From: Phycisphaerae bacterium
GTDB taxonomy: Bacteria; Planctomycetota; Phycisphaerae; UBA1845; PWPN01
Direction: 5' to 3'
Length of the DNA stretch: 6,573 bases
Assembly: GCA_035384605.1 (NCBI GenBank)
Contig: DAOOIV010000073.1
Span: forward strand, 1 to 6,573
A program made the translations under genes and the position numbers. The notes beneath the pieces are model-generated. The model was not told where the DNA came from. It saw only the letters and a program-made list of their open reading frames with translations, and ran no database searches. Positions 1-6,573 of the stretch are shown one piece after another. Every line of letters begins with the position of its first letter. Within the stretch, counting starts at the first letter, position 1.

Positions 1-1
1 C

Positions 2-3000
2 GTCGAGGTCCTCACCGGCCTGGCGCGATTCTGGCAAACCAGACGCCCCCCCGGACAAACGGAGGAAGAGCAGAAGAAACATCGCGAGGAATACCGGGCC
101 CTCGCCAGGAAATACTACGAGCAGGCGATCCGGATTAACGCCGACACGTTCGACGCTTACCAAGGCCTCGCTCGCGTCTATCTCGCACAAGAAGAACCGG
201 ATAAAGCCATTCAGGTCCTCAAGAGCCGTCTGAATCGTGGTTACAATCGCAAACATTACCTCGCCGGCATCGACACGATCCGGATGATGAACCTGCGAGA
301 GGATTGTTTCAAGATCAACATGACGAGGTTGTACGCGCTGCTGCAAAAACCGTCGTCGGCCGACGAACGGGACCGGGCGAAGAAGGCCGTCATCAACGAG
401 ATGACCGAATTGTACAACCAGACCGTGGCGGACACGGCCGCCGGAGAGCAACACCAGTGGGCATTGTTCATGAAAGGACGCTTGCTGATGGTCGAGGATA
501 ACATCAACGGAGCCATCAGCAAGCTTGAGCAGGCGGTCAAGGCCTTCCCGTCCCCTCCCCCGGAATTGCGGCAGACCCTGGCCAGCTTGTATCTGCGAAC
601 GCGGGCCTTCGGCCCCGCCGTAACCCAATTGGAGCTTCTGGTCAGCGAGTCGCCGTCCAATGCCGCTGCATGGACCCTGCTCGGCGAGGCACGACTTCAA
701 GCCGCGGATCCCGCGAGCCCGACATACGTAACCGCTCTCACGGCGGCCTCCAACGCGGTCAAAGAGGCGCTCAGGTACGACCCCAACAATCGCCAGGCAC
801 TTGATACGCTCGCCCGGATCTACCGGGCGATGGGTGATGAAGAAAGCGCCAACGAAATCGTCTCCAAAATGGGAATCTCGCCGGAGCAGTTGAAACTCCG
901 CGAGGCAATGATCACGGCCATGCAGGCCGGCAGCGACGAGGCCAAGATCGCGGAAGCGGAAAAGATGTTGAAGGAACTGCTGGCGGCGGATCCCCTGAAC
1001 ACCTCCGCGCTTGAGATCCTTGTCAGAATCCTGAGCGATCGCCACGCTCGGGCGGATGAGTCCGGCAAAGCCGGAATTGCGGCCGATATTCACAAGATCA
1101 TCAATGAGGCGCGTTCCGCCGTGTCCAGAAGAATAGCCGCGGCGGACTCGGCAACTCAACCGGCTGCCGAACGCGAACGCTACTCGAACATCGCAAAAGC
1201 CATCGAGCGGTTCGCCATCGCCGCAGATCCCGACATGAACGACGAGGAAAAGATCCGCGGCCTGGAAGACCTCATCAGGAAAGGGGACGACCCCTACCAG
1301 GTTGCGGTCCAATTGTTCGACATCTATCGCCGCATGGAGAAAACCAAGGCGCAAGCGGCCGAACAAGCGGCCAAGATACTGGCGATGGCTTTGGAGCCCG
1401 ACCAAGGGCCCGTCGTTGAGGAGATATTCCTGTTCGCCACTAGAAACCAGGACTGGTCGCTGGCCGAGAGATGTATCCCCTTGGCCGCCAGGACCGGCCT
1501 GGATCCAACCCCTAACGGGCATCTCTACCGAGGCCGCTTGTTCCTGGCCCAGGCCGGTGCCGGCTTGGATCCGCAGGAAAACGCAAAGAAAGCAAGAGAC
1601 TCGCTCCAGCTTGCGGTGAACGCCTTCCCGCAGCATGCGATGGCCCACGTCTGGCTCGGCTTCTCACACATAGGACTGAAGCAGCACGCGGAAGCCAAGA
1701 AGGCGCTCGAGGTCGCCAGGCAACTCGATCCGCGAAACGGTCTTGCGCTCGTGGGGTTGGGCATGGTCGCCGAATCCCAAGGCGATTTCGAGACGTTGAA
1801 CAACCTCCTCGACGCCTGCGAGAAGATCGCCCCGCAGAACCCGTGGGTGCAGGCCCGGCTCGCCGCTCGCCGAGAGCAGATGGATCCCAACCAAGCGATC
1901 GTCCAACGTGAGGCGACACGCAAGGAAAAACCCCAGGACGTCGAGAATCTCATGGCCTTGGCCGCCCTCTACCAGCGGGTGAACAGGCTGGACGACGCCT
2001 TGAAAACCTATCAGGAATGCCACGCCCTCGATCCCGCCAACCTGCAGGCAGCCGAGCGTTGCGCGACCCTGCTGACCCAACGCAGGGAATACGACGCGGC
2101 CGAAAAGGTGCTCGACAAACTTGCCCAGTCAATCGACCGGAACGACGCCCATCAGAAAGCGACGGTGCAGCTCCTGCGAGCGGCTTTGGTCGGCAACAAA
2201 CTCAGACACCAGTACGGCGGCATCCCCGCAAGCCAGCAGGCCGACCTCGACAACGAATTCCTCGAAGCGGCGAAAATGAGCGATCGCCCGGAGGTCATCA
2301 ACAATCTGGTGAAGTACTTCCGAATGACCGGTCGCACCAATGAAGCCGTCCAGTGGCAGCGTCGATTGATTGAGGCCGTCGCCAAGCACTTCCCGCAATT
2401 GGATGCCCAGAAAGAACCTCGCCTGGCGCTCGTTGACATGCTGCTCCAGACCGGCGACGTCGGGCGCGCTCCGGAAATCGAGAAGGAAATCAGCGACTTC
2501 CGGGGACTGTTCCCGGACGATCACCGGGTGCATCTGCTCGAGGGCCGGCTCAATGCCATGAAAGGCGACGACGCCAGGACCATCGAGTCGTTCAGCAACT
2601 ACATCAAGAACATGCCGCAGGACCCCGTCGGTTATTCGTACCGCGGCCAAACCTATCTGCTGATCCGGCGATGGAACGAGGGCATCAGGGATCTCCAGGA
2701 GGCAAAGCGGCTCGACCCCGCCTATCAGAACTACTCGCTGCGGGTCCTGCTGGCTCGGGCTTATAACGAGATCGGACAGTACGAATCGGCAATCAACGAG
2801 CTTCAGTCCATTCTTTCGGAAAGCAGCAACCACCTTCAGGCCATCGAGACGCTGGTGAACACCTACGAGTCAAAGGTGGTCAATCGCAGGACCGCGACGG
2901 ATAGTCTGCTGGCAGCCAGAGCCCAGGCGGATCCTCAGAACCCGATCTGGCCGGCGATGCGGGCCAACGTGGCCATGAGTCGCAACCAGCATGGCGACGC

Positions 3001-4051
3001 CATTCGTTTCGCGCGAGAGGCCGCAGAGAAAAGCAAGACGGCCGACGGCCAATACGACCCCGCGAGATTGGACTCCTTCTTCAGGCTCTGTCTCCAACTG
3101 GGTCAATTCGATGAACTGCTGGCTTTCGTCAAGGACAAGATGGCCCCAGCGCAGCAGGCCCTGCCGATCGTGCACCTATTCGTGGCCAGCGCCCATGCCG
3201 GCAAGCATGACGCCGAGAAGGCAATTGAACATTATCTGGCCTCGATCCAGGACGGCCACATCGACCTCGGTCTGGCCACCGGCATGATCCTCGGCGACAT
3301 CACCAGTGGACGTCTTACGGCCGATGCCGCCGCAGCCGCGGCCACGAAACGGGCAGACGCCGAACCCGACAATCCCATGGCCAAGCTGCTCCTTCTCCTG
3401 GTCCAGCGGGATCAGCGCGAACCCTCCGTGTCCATCCAGGCTTTCCGCGAGTTGGCCGACACCATCAAACCCGACAATGCCAGGAACAAGACCGTGTTGT
3501 TGTGGCTGAAGGCTCAGATGGCGGACCTCGCTCATCAGAAAACCCGGCAATACAACGAGGCCGTGAAGCTATACGAAGAAATGATTCAACTGGAGCCGAG
3601 GCACACGGTTGCGCGCAACAATCTGGCGTACCTGCTCATGACGTATTTGAACGACCCCCAGGCCGCACTGCCTCACGCCGAAGCGGCCGTCCAAACCGCC
3701 CCCGACAACGGCAGTGTTATCGACACCCTGGGATGGTGCCAACTGTTGCTCAAGAACTACGACGAGGCAGTGGCGCGCCTGCGACAGGCAACGCAGCTTG
3801 AGCCGGAGGTCGCATCGGTCCGTTACCACGCGGCCGAGGCTTTCTATCAGCGGGCATTGGCCGATGGCGCCAAGAGCCGTGAAGCTGACCTCGAAGCGGC
3901 CAAGACCGAAGTGCAGCGAGCCTACGAACTGATCGTCAAGAACGGGAAAGACCCGGAGAACATCATCGGCAAGGTGATCGAGCTGGGCGGCAAACTGGGC
4001 CTTTCGCTGAGCCCGCCGACCAGCGCTCCGGGAACCTCGCCGCAATCTTGA
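2..4051 (+). CDS. Giant tetratricopeptide-repeat (TPR) protein, 5' end missing
   Basis: This is a long alpha-helical TPR solenoid protein, 1349 residues of which lie in the window. The frame has no stop from base 2 onward, and codons 2-283 already encode TPR-like sequence (FDAYQGLARVYLAQ, residues 50-83). The ATG at 284 is therefore internal and the true start lies upstream. Clear 34-residue units with the W/L-G-Y-A-A-P pattern occur at residues 546-579, 580-613, 647-680, 681-714, 875-908, 911-944 and 1237-1270, with degenerate units between them. The C-terminal block carries ARNNLAYLL (about 1204) and VIDTLGW (about 1239), a pair often seen in large bacterial TPR proteins, including those associated with PEP-CTERM/exosortase systems. 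The protein ends in a Pro/Ser/Thr-rich tail. TPR arrays bind other proteins, but no partner or catalytic domain is visible here. Any signal peptide or membrane anchor would be in the missing N-terminus. The family call is firm; the specific role is unknown. Confidence 0.93.
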   Translation, partial: VEVLTGLARFWQTRRPPGQTEEEQKKHREEYRALARKYYEQAIRINADTFDAYQGLARVYLAQEEPDKAIQVLKSRLNRGYNRKHYLAGIDTIRMMNLREDCFKINMTRLYALLQKPSSADERDRAKKAVINEMTELYNQTVADTAAGEQHQWALFMKGRLLMVEDNINGAISKLEQAVKAFPSPPPELRQTLASLYLRTRAFGPAVTQLELLVSESPSNAAAWTLLGEARLQAADPASPTYVTALTAASNAVKEALRYDPNNRQALDTLARIYRAMGDEESANEIVSKMGISPEQLKLREAMITAMQAGSDEAKIAEAEKMLKELLAADPLNTSALEILVRILSDRHARADESGKAGIAADIHKIINEARSAVSRRIAAADSATQPAAERERYSNIAKAIERFAIAADPDMNDEEKIRGLEDLIRKGDDPYQVAVQLFDIYRRMEKTKAQAAEQAAKILAMALEPDQGPVVEEIFLFATRNQDWSLAERCIPLAARTGLDPTPNGHLYRGRLFLAQAGAGLDPQENAKKARDSLQLAVNAFPQHAMAHVWLGFSHIGLKQHAEAKKALEVARQLDPRNGLALVGLGMVAESQGDFETLNNLLDACEKIAPQNPWVQARLAARREQMDPNQAIVQREATRKEKPQDVENLMALAALYQRVNRLDDALKTYQECHALDPANLQAAERCATLLTQRREYDAAEKVLDKLAQSIDRNDAHQKATVQLLRAALVGNKLRHQYGGIPASQQADLDNEFLEAAKMSDRPEVINNLVKYFRMTGRTNEAVQWQRRLIEAVAKHFPQLDAQKEPRLALVDMLLQTGDVGRAPEIEKEISDFRGLFPDDHRVHLLEGRLNAMKGDDARTIESFSNYIKNMPQDPVGYSYRGQTYLLIRRWNEGIRDLQEAKRLDPAYQNYSLRVLLARAYNEIGQYESAINELQSILSESSNHLQAIETLVNTYESKVVNRRTATDSLLAARAQADPQNPIWPAMRANVAMSRNQHGDAIRFAREAAEKSKTADGQYDPARLDSFFRLCLQLGQFDELLAFVKDKMAPAQQALPIVHLFVASAHAGKHDAEKAIEHYLASIQDGHIDLGLATGMILGDITSGRLTADAAAAAATKRADAEPDNPMAKLLLLLVQRDQREPSVSIQAFRELADTIKPDNARNKTVLLWLKAQMADLAHQKTRQYNEAVKLYEEMIQLEPRHTVARNNLAYLLMTYLNDPQAALPHAEAAVQTAPDNGSVIDTLGWCQLLLKNYDEAVARLRQATQLEPEVASVRYHAAEAFYQRALADGAKSREADLEAAKTEVQRAYELIVKNGKDPENIIGKVIELGGKLGLSLSPPTSAPGTSPQS

Positions 4052-4175
4052 CCGCCGCGGCCGCAGCAAACGATCGCCCTCCGTCCCCTTACCTCGCAGG
4101 GCAATGGGGCGAAGCATCGAGAACGCCTTGTTGACGCATCTTTCGTCGGCCGCTCAGGGAAAGGCCTCGGCAACC

Positions 4176-4180
4176 GGGGA
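4176..4180 (+). promoter_or_regulatory. Putative ribosome-binding site of the GH172-like gene
   Basis: GGGGA lies 8 bases before the ATG at 4189. It is an imperfect Shine-Dalgarno match. It supports this start, as does the signal peptide that begins exactly at this methionine. Confidence 0.45.
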
Positions 4181-4188
4181 CGAAAAAC

Positions 4189-5958
4189 ATGAGAACCACG
4201 GTATTGATCCTGGCGGTGTTGGCGGGTATTGCCCGTTCTTGCCATGGACAGGCCGCCTCGGGTTACGATGACTACCTGGAGTGGCAACACTGGAGCCGGA
4301 TTCAGACCGGAGCGCGCGCAGGACTTGCCTCCAGCTACGACCGCGCCGGAGCTAATGCCGACTACAGTCAGTACGACGACCCACCGGGGCTCCAGACCCA
4401 GCCGGTTCCGGCCACGGTCAGGACGATCAGCGGCCCTGGCGTGATCTACCGCTTCTGGATGCCTCACCTGACCGCCAAGCAATCGTTCGTCGTACGCATG
4501 TTCTTTGACGAAGAGACGACGCCCCGCATAGACACGAACAGCCTGGCCCTGCTCGGCGGAGGTTTCGGGTACTTTTCCGCGCCTCTTGTCACCACATGTG
4601 CCGGCGGGCAGGTCTGCTACGAACCGATCCCCTTTGCCCAGTCATTGAAGATCGAGACGGTCAACCAGCAATTACCTACCGATGGATCCTGGTCGGCCAG
4701 GCGGCACTACTATCAGTACACCTATATGACCTTCCCGCCGGGCACTGACGTCCGCTCGTACACCGGCACGCTGACGCCCGAACAGCAGGCGGCCCGCGAT
4801 GCGACGGCGGCGATGTTCAACAATGCAGGCCGGCATCCGGCCGGGACCAGCCCCACGGCGGTGCGGCTCGACACGACGGCCACGACTGTTTCTGCCGGCG
4901 AGTCGATTACGCTGGCCTGTTTGGCCGGTCCGGGCGTAATTCGCCGGCTCAACGTGCGGATGGAAACGGCGACCGAAGAGCAACTGGAGAACCTTCGTCT
5001 GCTCGTATTCTATGACAACGCCGCTGAGCCGGCCGTCGACGCCTCCGTCGCCTGCTTCTTCGGTGCCGGCAGATCGCGGGCACCCTACCGCAGCATTCCA
5101 CTGGGTACCGATTCGCCTGACGGCTTCTATTGCTACTGGCCCATGCCGTTCCGCCGCTCCGTGTCAGTTGTGTTGTCAAATACCGGCGCGGATGCCGTCC
5201 CGGTGGACTCCGCCGTCGTCGAGTACGAGCCTGGCTCGTTCGATCCGGCCCTGGGGTACTTGCACGCCAAGACCAGCAATACCATCCGCCAGTCCGGGCA
5301 GGTCTTCCACCCCATCCTCTCCGCCGACGGTTGCGGGCACTACGTGGGCAACCTCCTGTACATCCACGAATCCAGGAACGCATTCAGCATGCTGGAGGGT
5401 GACGAGGTTATCGCCGTGGATGGGGTGACGACATGCTACGGCACCGGCACCGAGGACGCCTACAACGGCGGCTATTACTACAATTGGGTCGCGGTGCAGT
5501 CAGACGAACCAGAGGGTACCTACCCTCCCTCGGCTACTCGCCCCCTTCATGGAATCATCTACGTGCGCCGCGATGCGACCCCGATCGCCCGGGCAGACCA
5601 ATACCGTTGGTACATCGCCGACCGCGTGCCGTTCTGCCAGTCAATCCGGGTTGACATCGAATGCCGTTACGCCCTCGTCGGGGCCGAGTACACGTCCGTC
5701 GCATTCTGGTATCAGCTTCCGCCCGTGCCCGGAAACTTTGACAATGACTGCGACGTGGATGCCGACGACTTCGCCCGGTTCGAATCCTGTGCGACCGGCC
5801 CAGGCGTTCCTGGTTCAGCGTCTCCCGCCTGCACCATGGTTCAGTTCGAGGCCGCCGACTTCGACCACGATGGCGATGTCGACCAACGCGACTTCGGCAT
5901 CTTTCAGCTTTGTTACAGCGGGGAGAATGTGCTGGCAGATCCGAACTGTGGAAGCTGA
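4189..5958 (+). CDS. Secreted DUF2961 / GH172-type glycoside hydrolase with C-terminal dockerin-like domain
   Basis: This 589-residue exported protein probably acts on furanosides. Characterised GH172 enzymes include alpha-D-fructofuranosidase and D-arabinofuranosidase. Residues 1-22 form a signal peptide: MR, a hydrophobic stretch TTVLILAVLAGIA, then a likely cut near CHG/QA. The DUF2961 hallmarks follow: SSYDRAGANAD at 48-58, GPGVIYRFW at 82-90, GCGHYVGN at 381-388, LEGDE at 402-406 and GTGTEDAYNGG at 418-428. E403 and E422 sit where the family nucleophile and acid/base glutamates are expected. A second GPGVI (247) and a second CYxPxPFxxS (315, first copy 143) show an internal jelly-roll duplication, making the protein longer than the usual core of about 400 residues. 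Residues 516-589 are a two-loop dockerin-like module. The start is supported by the signal peptide and an upstream GGGGA. The gene lies 137 bases after the TPR gene and 144 before the GH130 gene. The family call is strong; the substrate is unknown. Confidence 0.9.
   Translation: MRTTVLILAVLAGIARSCHGQAASGYDDYLEWQHWSRIQTGARAGLASSYDRAGANADYSQYDDPPGLQTQPVPATVRTISGPGVIYRFWMPHLTAKQSFVVRMFFDEETTPRIDTNSLALLGGGFGYFSAPLVTTCAGGQVCYEPIPFAQSLKIETVNQQLPTDGSWSARRHYYQYTYMTFPPGTDVRSYTGTLTPEQQAARDATAAMFNNAGRHPAGTSPTAVRLDTTATTVSAGESITLACLAGPGVIRRLNVRMETATEEQLENLRLLVFYDNAAEPAVDASVACFFGAGRSRAPYRSIPLGTDSPDGFYCYWPMPFRRSVSVVLSNTGADAVPVDSAVVEYEPGSFDPALGYLHAKTSNTIRQSGQVFHPILSADGCGHYVGNLLYIHESRNAFSMLEGDEVIAVDGVTTCYGTGTEDAYNGGYYYNWVAVQSDEPEGTYPPSATRPLHGIIYVRRDATPIARADQYRWYIADRVPFCQSIRVDIECRYALVGAEYTSVAFWYQLPPVPGNFDNDCDVDADDFARFESCATGPGVPGSASPACTMVQFEAADFDHDGDVDQRDFGIFQLCYSGENVLADPNCGS
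5734..5955 (+). other. Dockerin-like duplicated calcium-binding module (part of the GH172-type protein)
   Basis: Two EF-hand-type loops are visible: NFDNDCDVDADDF at residues 516-528 and DFDHDGDVDQRDF at 557-569, 41 residues apart. Both have acidic or Asn side chains at loop positions 1, 3, 5, 7, 9 and 12. Each loop is followed by a cysteine pair (C534/C548 and C575/C587), which suggests one disulfide per repeat. In known dockerins such paired loops bind calcium and dock to a cohesin. In planctomycetes the partner of this module type is generally not known, so attachment to a scaffold or the cell surface is only an inference. Confidence 0.8.
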
Positions 5959-5998
5959 TAGTAGAAGCTGCCAACACTGCGATCGCTGCGTCTGACCC

Positions 5999-6022
5999 GG
6001 CCGCACCGGACATCCAGCGGCC
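5999..6022 (+). repeat. Small GC-rich inverted repeat between the GH172-type and GH130 genes
   Basis: GGCCGC at 5999-6004 is the exact reverse complement of GCGGCC at 6017-6022, giving a 6-bp all-GC stem around a 12-base loop. It lies 40 bases after the stop codon. No T-run follows, so it is not a canonical rho-independent terminator. It may be chance in GC-rich DNA. Confidence 0.25.
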
Positions 6023-6085
6023 TGCCGAGGGATGGCCAACAGAGAAAAGAAAACCGGTTCCGTCACCGAACATACTACATCTTCC

Positions 6086-6093
6086 GAGCGAGG
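6086..6093 (+). promoter_or_regulatory. Putative ribosome-binding site of the GH130-type gene
   Basis: GAGCGAGG ends 9 bases before the ATG at 6103, a fair purine-rich Shine-Dalgarno match at normal spacing. It favours 6103 over the in-frame ATG at 6115 (residue 5). Confidence 0.5.
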
Positions 6094-6102
6094 TATCTGC
6101 CC

Positions 6103-6573
6103 ATGTCGACCGTCATGTTTCGGCGTTGCCCCGAAAACCCCATTGTCCGCCCCGGGCTCTACCCCTGGCGAAGAGCTGTCACGTTCAACCCGGCCGCCCT
6201 CTATGAAAACGGCAAAGTGTACCTCTATGAACGTGCGGCTGGCGGGCTGCGACCATTCCACTGCTACATCGGACTTCTCGAAAGCGGCGATGGCGTGCAC
6301 TTTCGTCACGTCAGCGACCAGCCGGTGTTCACGCCCGAAATGGCCGGCAACCGGTACGGCACGGTGCAAGACCCCCGCATCGTCAAACTCGACGGCCTCT
6401 ACTACCTCAGTTTTGCCTTCCGCCCTTACGCCTGGAACATCTGGCCCACCGGTCTGGGCGTCCCCGAAGCCGCTCAGCCGACCTTTCCCGGCTTCTCCGG
6501 CCGCGACGAGGATAATCAGACGCGCTCGGGCATCGCCGTCTCGACCGACCGCCTGCATTGGAAGCTTCATTCA
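6103..6573 (+). CDS. GH130-type glycosidase / mannoside phosphorylase, 3' end missing
   Basis: The frame is open from ATG 6103 to the right edge, giving 157 residues, about half of a typical GH130 protein of 300-400. The N-terminus MSTVMFRRCPENPIVRPG, then TFNPAALYENGKVYLYERA (residues 28-46), CYIGLLESGDGVHF (54-67) and VQDPRIVKLDGLYYLSFAF (88-106) follow the first blades of the five-bladed beta-propeller of GH130. The x-D-P-R motif (D90-P91-R92) is where the family's proposed catalytic aspartate lies. SGIAVSTDRLHWK follows at about 142. No signal peptide or membrane segment is visible, so the enzyme is probably cytoplasmic. GH130 members phosphorolyse or hydrolyse beta-mannosides; this fragment cannot tell which. 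An insertion of about 30 residues (roughly 110-140, Pro/Gly/Trp-rich) separates the DPR strand from the next blade. The gene is on the same strand 144 bases after the GH172-type gene, possibly co-transcribed. A related five-bladed propeller family such as GH43 is less likely. Confidence 0.85.
   Translation, partial: MSTVMFRRCPENPIVRPGLYPWRRAVTFNPAALYENGKVYLYERAAGGLRPFHCYIGLLESGDGVHFRHVSDQPVFTPEMAGNRYGTVQDPRIVKLDGLYYLSFAFRPYAWNIWPTGLGVPEAAQPTFPGFSGRDEDNQTRSGIAVSTDRLHWKLHS

Noticed and set aside
2129..2833. Minus-strand open frame of 234 codons
   Set aside because: It is fully inside the TPR gene, antisense to well-formed TPR units, with no recognisable domain.
4057..4064. GCGGCCGC palindrome just after the TPR stop
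   Set aside because: It is a chance 8-bp palindrome in GC-rich DNA, too short for a terminator hairpin and with no T-run.
4076..4102. GCCCT...AGGGC inverted repeat in the gap before the GH172-type gene
   Set aside because: A 5-bp stem with a 17-base loop and no T-run is weak and not convincing as a terminator or regulator.
3569..4117. Minus-strand open frame of 182 codons over the TPR 3' end
   Set aside because: It is antisense to the best-conserved TPR block and rich in Arg/Gly/Leu as expected for a shadow, with no domain seen.
4131..4159. TTGACG as a -35 box for the GH172-type gene
   Set aside because: At 17 bases spacing the sequence is TCAGGG, which does not resemble a -10 box. A lone -35 match is not enough.
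4237..4248. Lipoprotein signal for the GH172-type protein (Cys at residue 18)
   Set aside because: The residues before C18 are A-R-S, not the L-[AS]-[GA] lipobox. An ordinary signal peptidase I cut a few residues later fits better.
5979..5986. GCGATCGC palindrome, resembling the HIP1 element of cyanobacteria
   Set aside because: It is a single copy in the window and the gene content points to a planctomycete, so it is most likely chance.
5815..6570. Minus-strand open frame of 251 codons
   Set aside because: It lies opposite the dockerin-like tail and the GH130 gene, both of which have recognisable motifs. Its translation shows no family motif and spans two genes plus their gap. It is a GC-rich shadow.

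Overview
The window looks like chromosomal DNA from a planctomycete, most likely of the Phycisphaerae type. The evidence is the GC-rich coding sequence, a very long TPR protein, and above all the C-terminus of the second gene. That C-terminus has two dockerin-like calcium loops of the form D-x-D-x-D-G-D-V-D-x-x-D-F, each followed by a cysteine pair, a style very common on secreted planctomycete proteins. The taxonomic call is an inference from style; there is no rRNA or other marker in the window.

Three genes lie on the plus strand and none on the minus strand. (1) From the left edge to 4051 is the 3' part of a giant tetratricopeptide-repeat (TPR) protein. Its frame is open to base 2, so the gene begins upstream. 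(2) From 4189 to 5958 is a complete gene for a secreted protein of the DUF2961 / glycoside hydrolase family 172 (GH172) type, with a signal peptide, a duplicated jelly-roll region, a conserved catalytic-type segment and a C-terminal dockerin-like domain. (3) From 6103 to the right edge is the 5' part of a gene for a GH130-type glycosidase or glycoside phosphorylase without a signal peptide. The gaps between genes are 137 and 144 bases. They hold plausible ribosome-binding sites but no convincing promoter or rho-independent terminator.

Genes 2 and 3 suggest carbohydrate breakdown: an exported enzyme acting on furanoside-containing glycans outside the cytoplasm, and a cytoplasmic enzyme acting on a mannoside or similar oligosaccharide. 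Whether the TPR gene belongs to the same functional unit cannot be decided from this sequence. The most notable points are the fusion of a GH172-like enzyme to a dockerin-like module, the extra jelly-roll copy in that enzyme, and the GH130 gene with an unusual insertion that runs off the edge. No CRISPR array, RNA gene, mobile element or defence system was seen.
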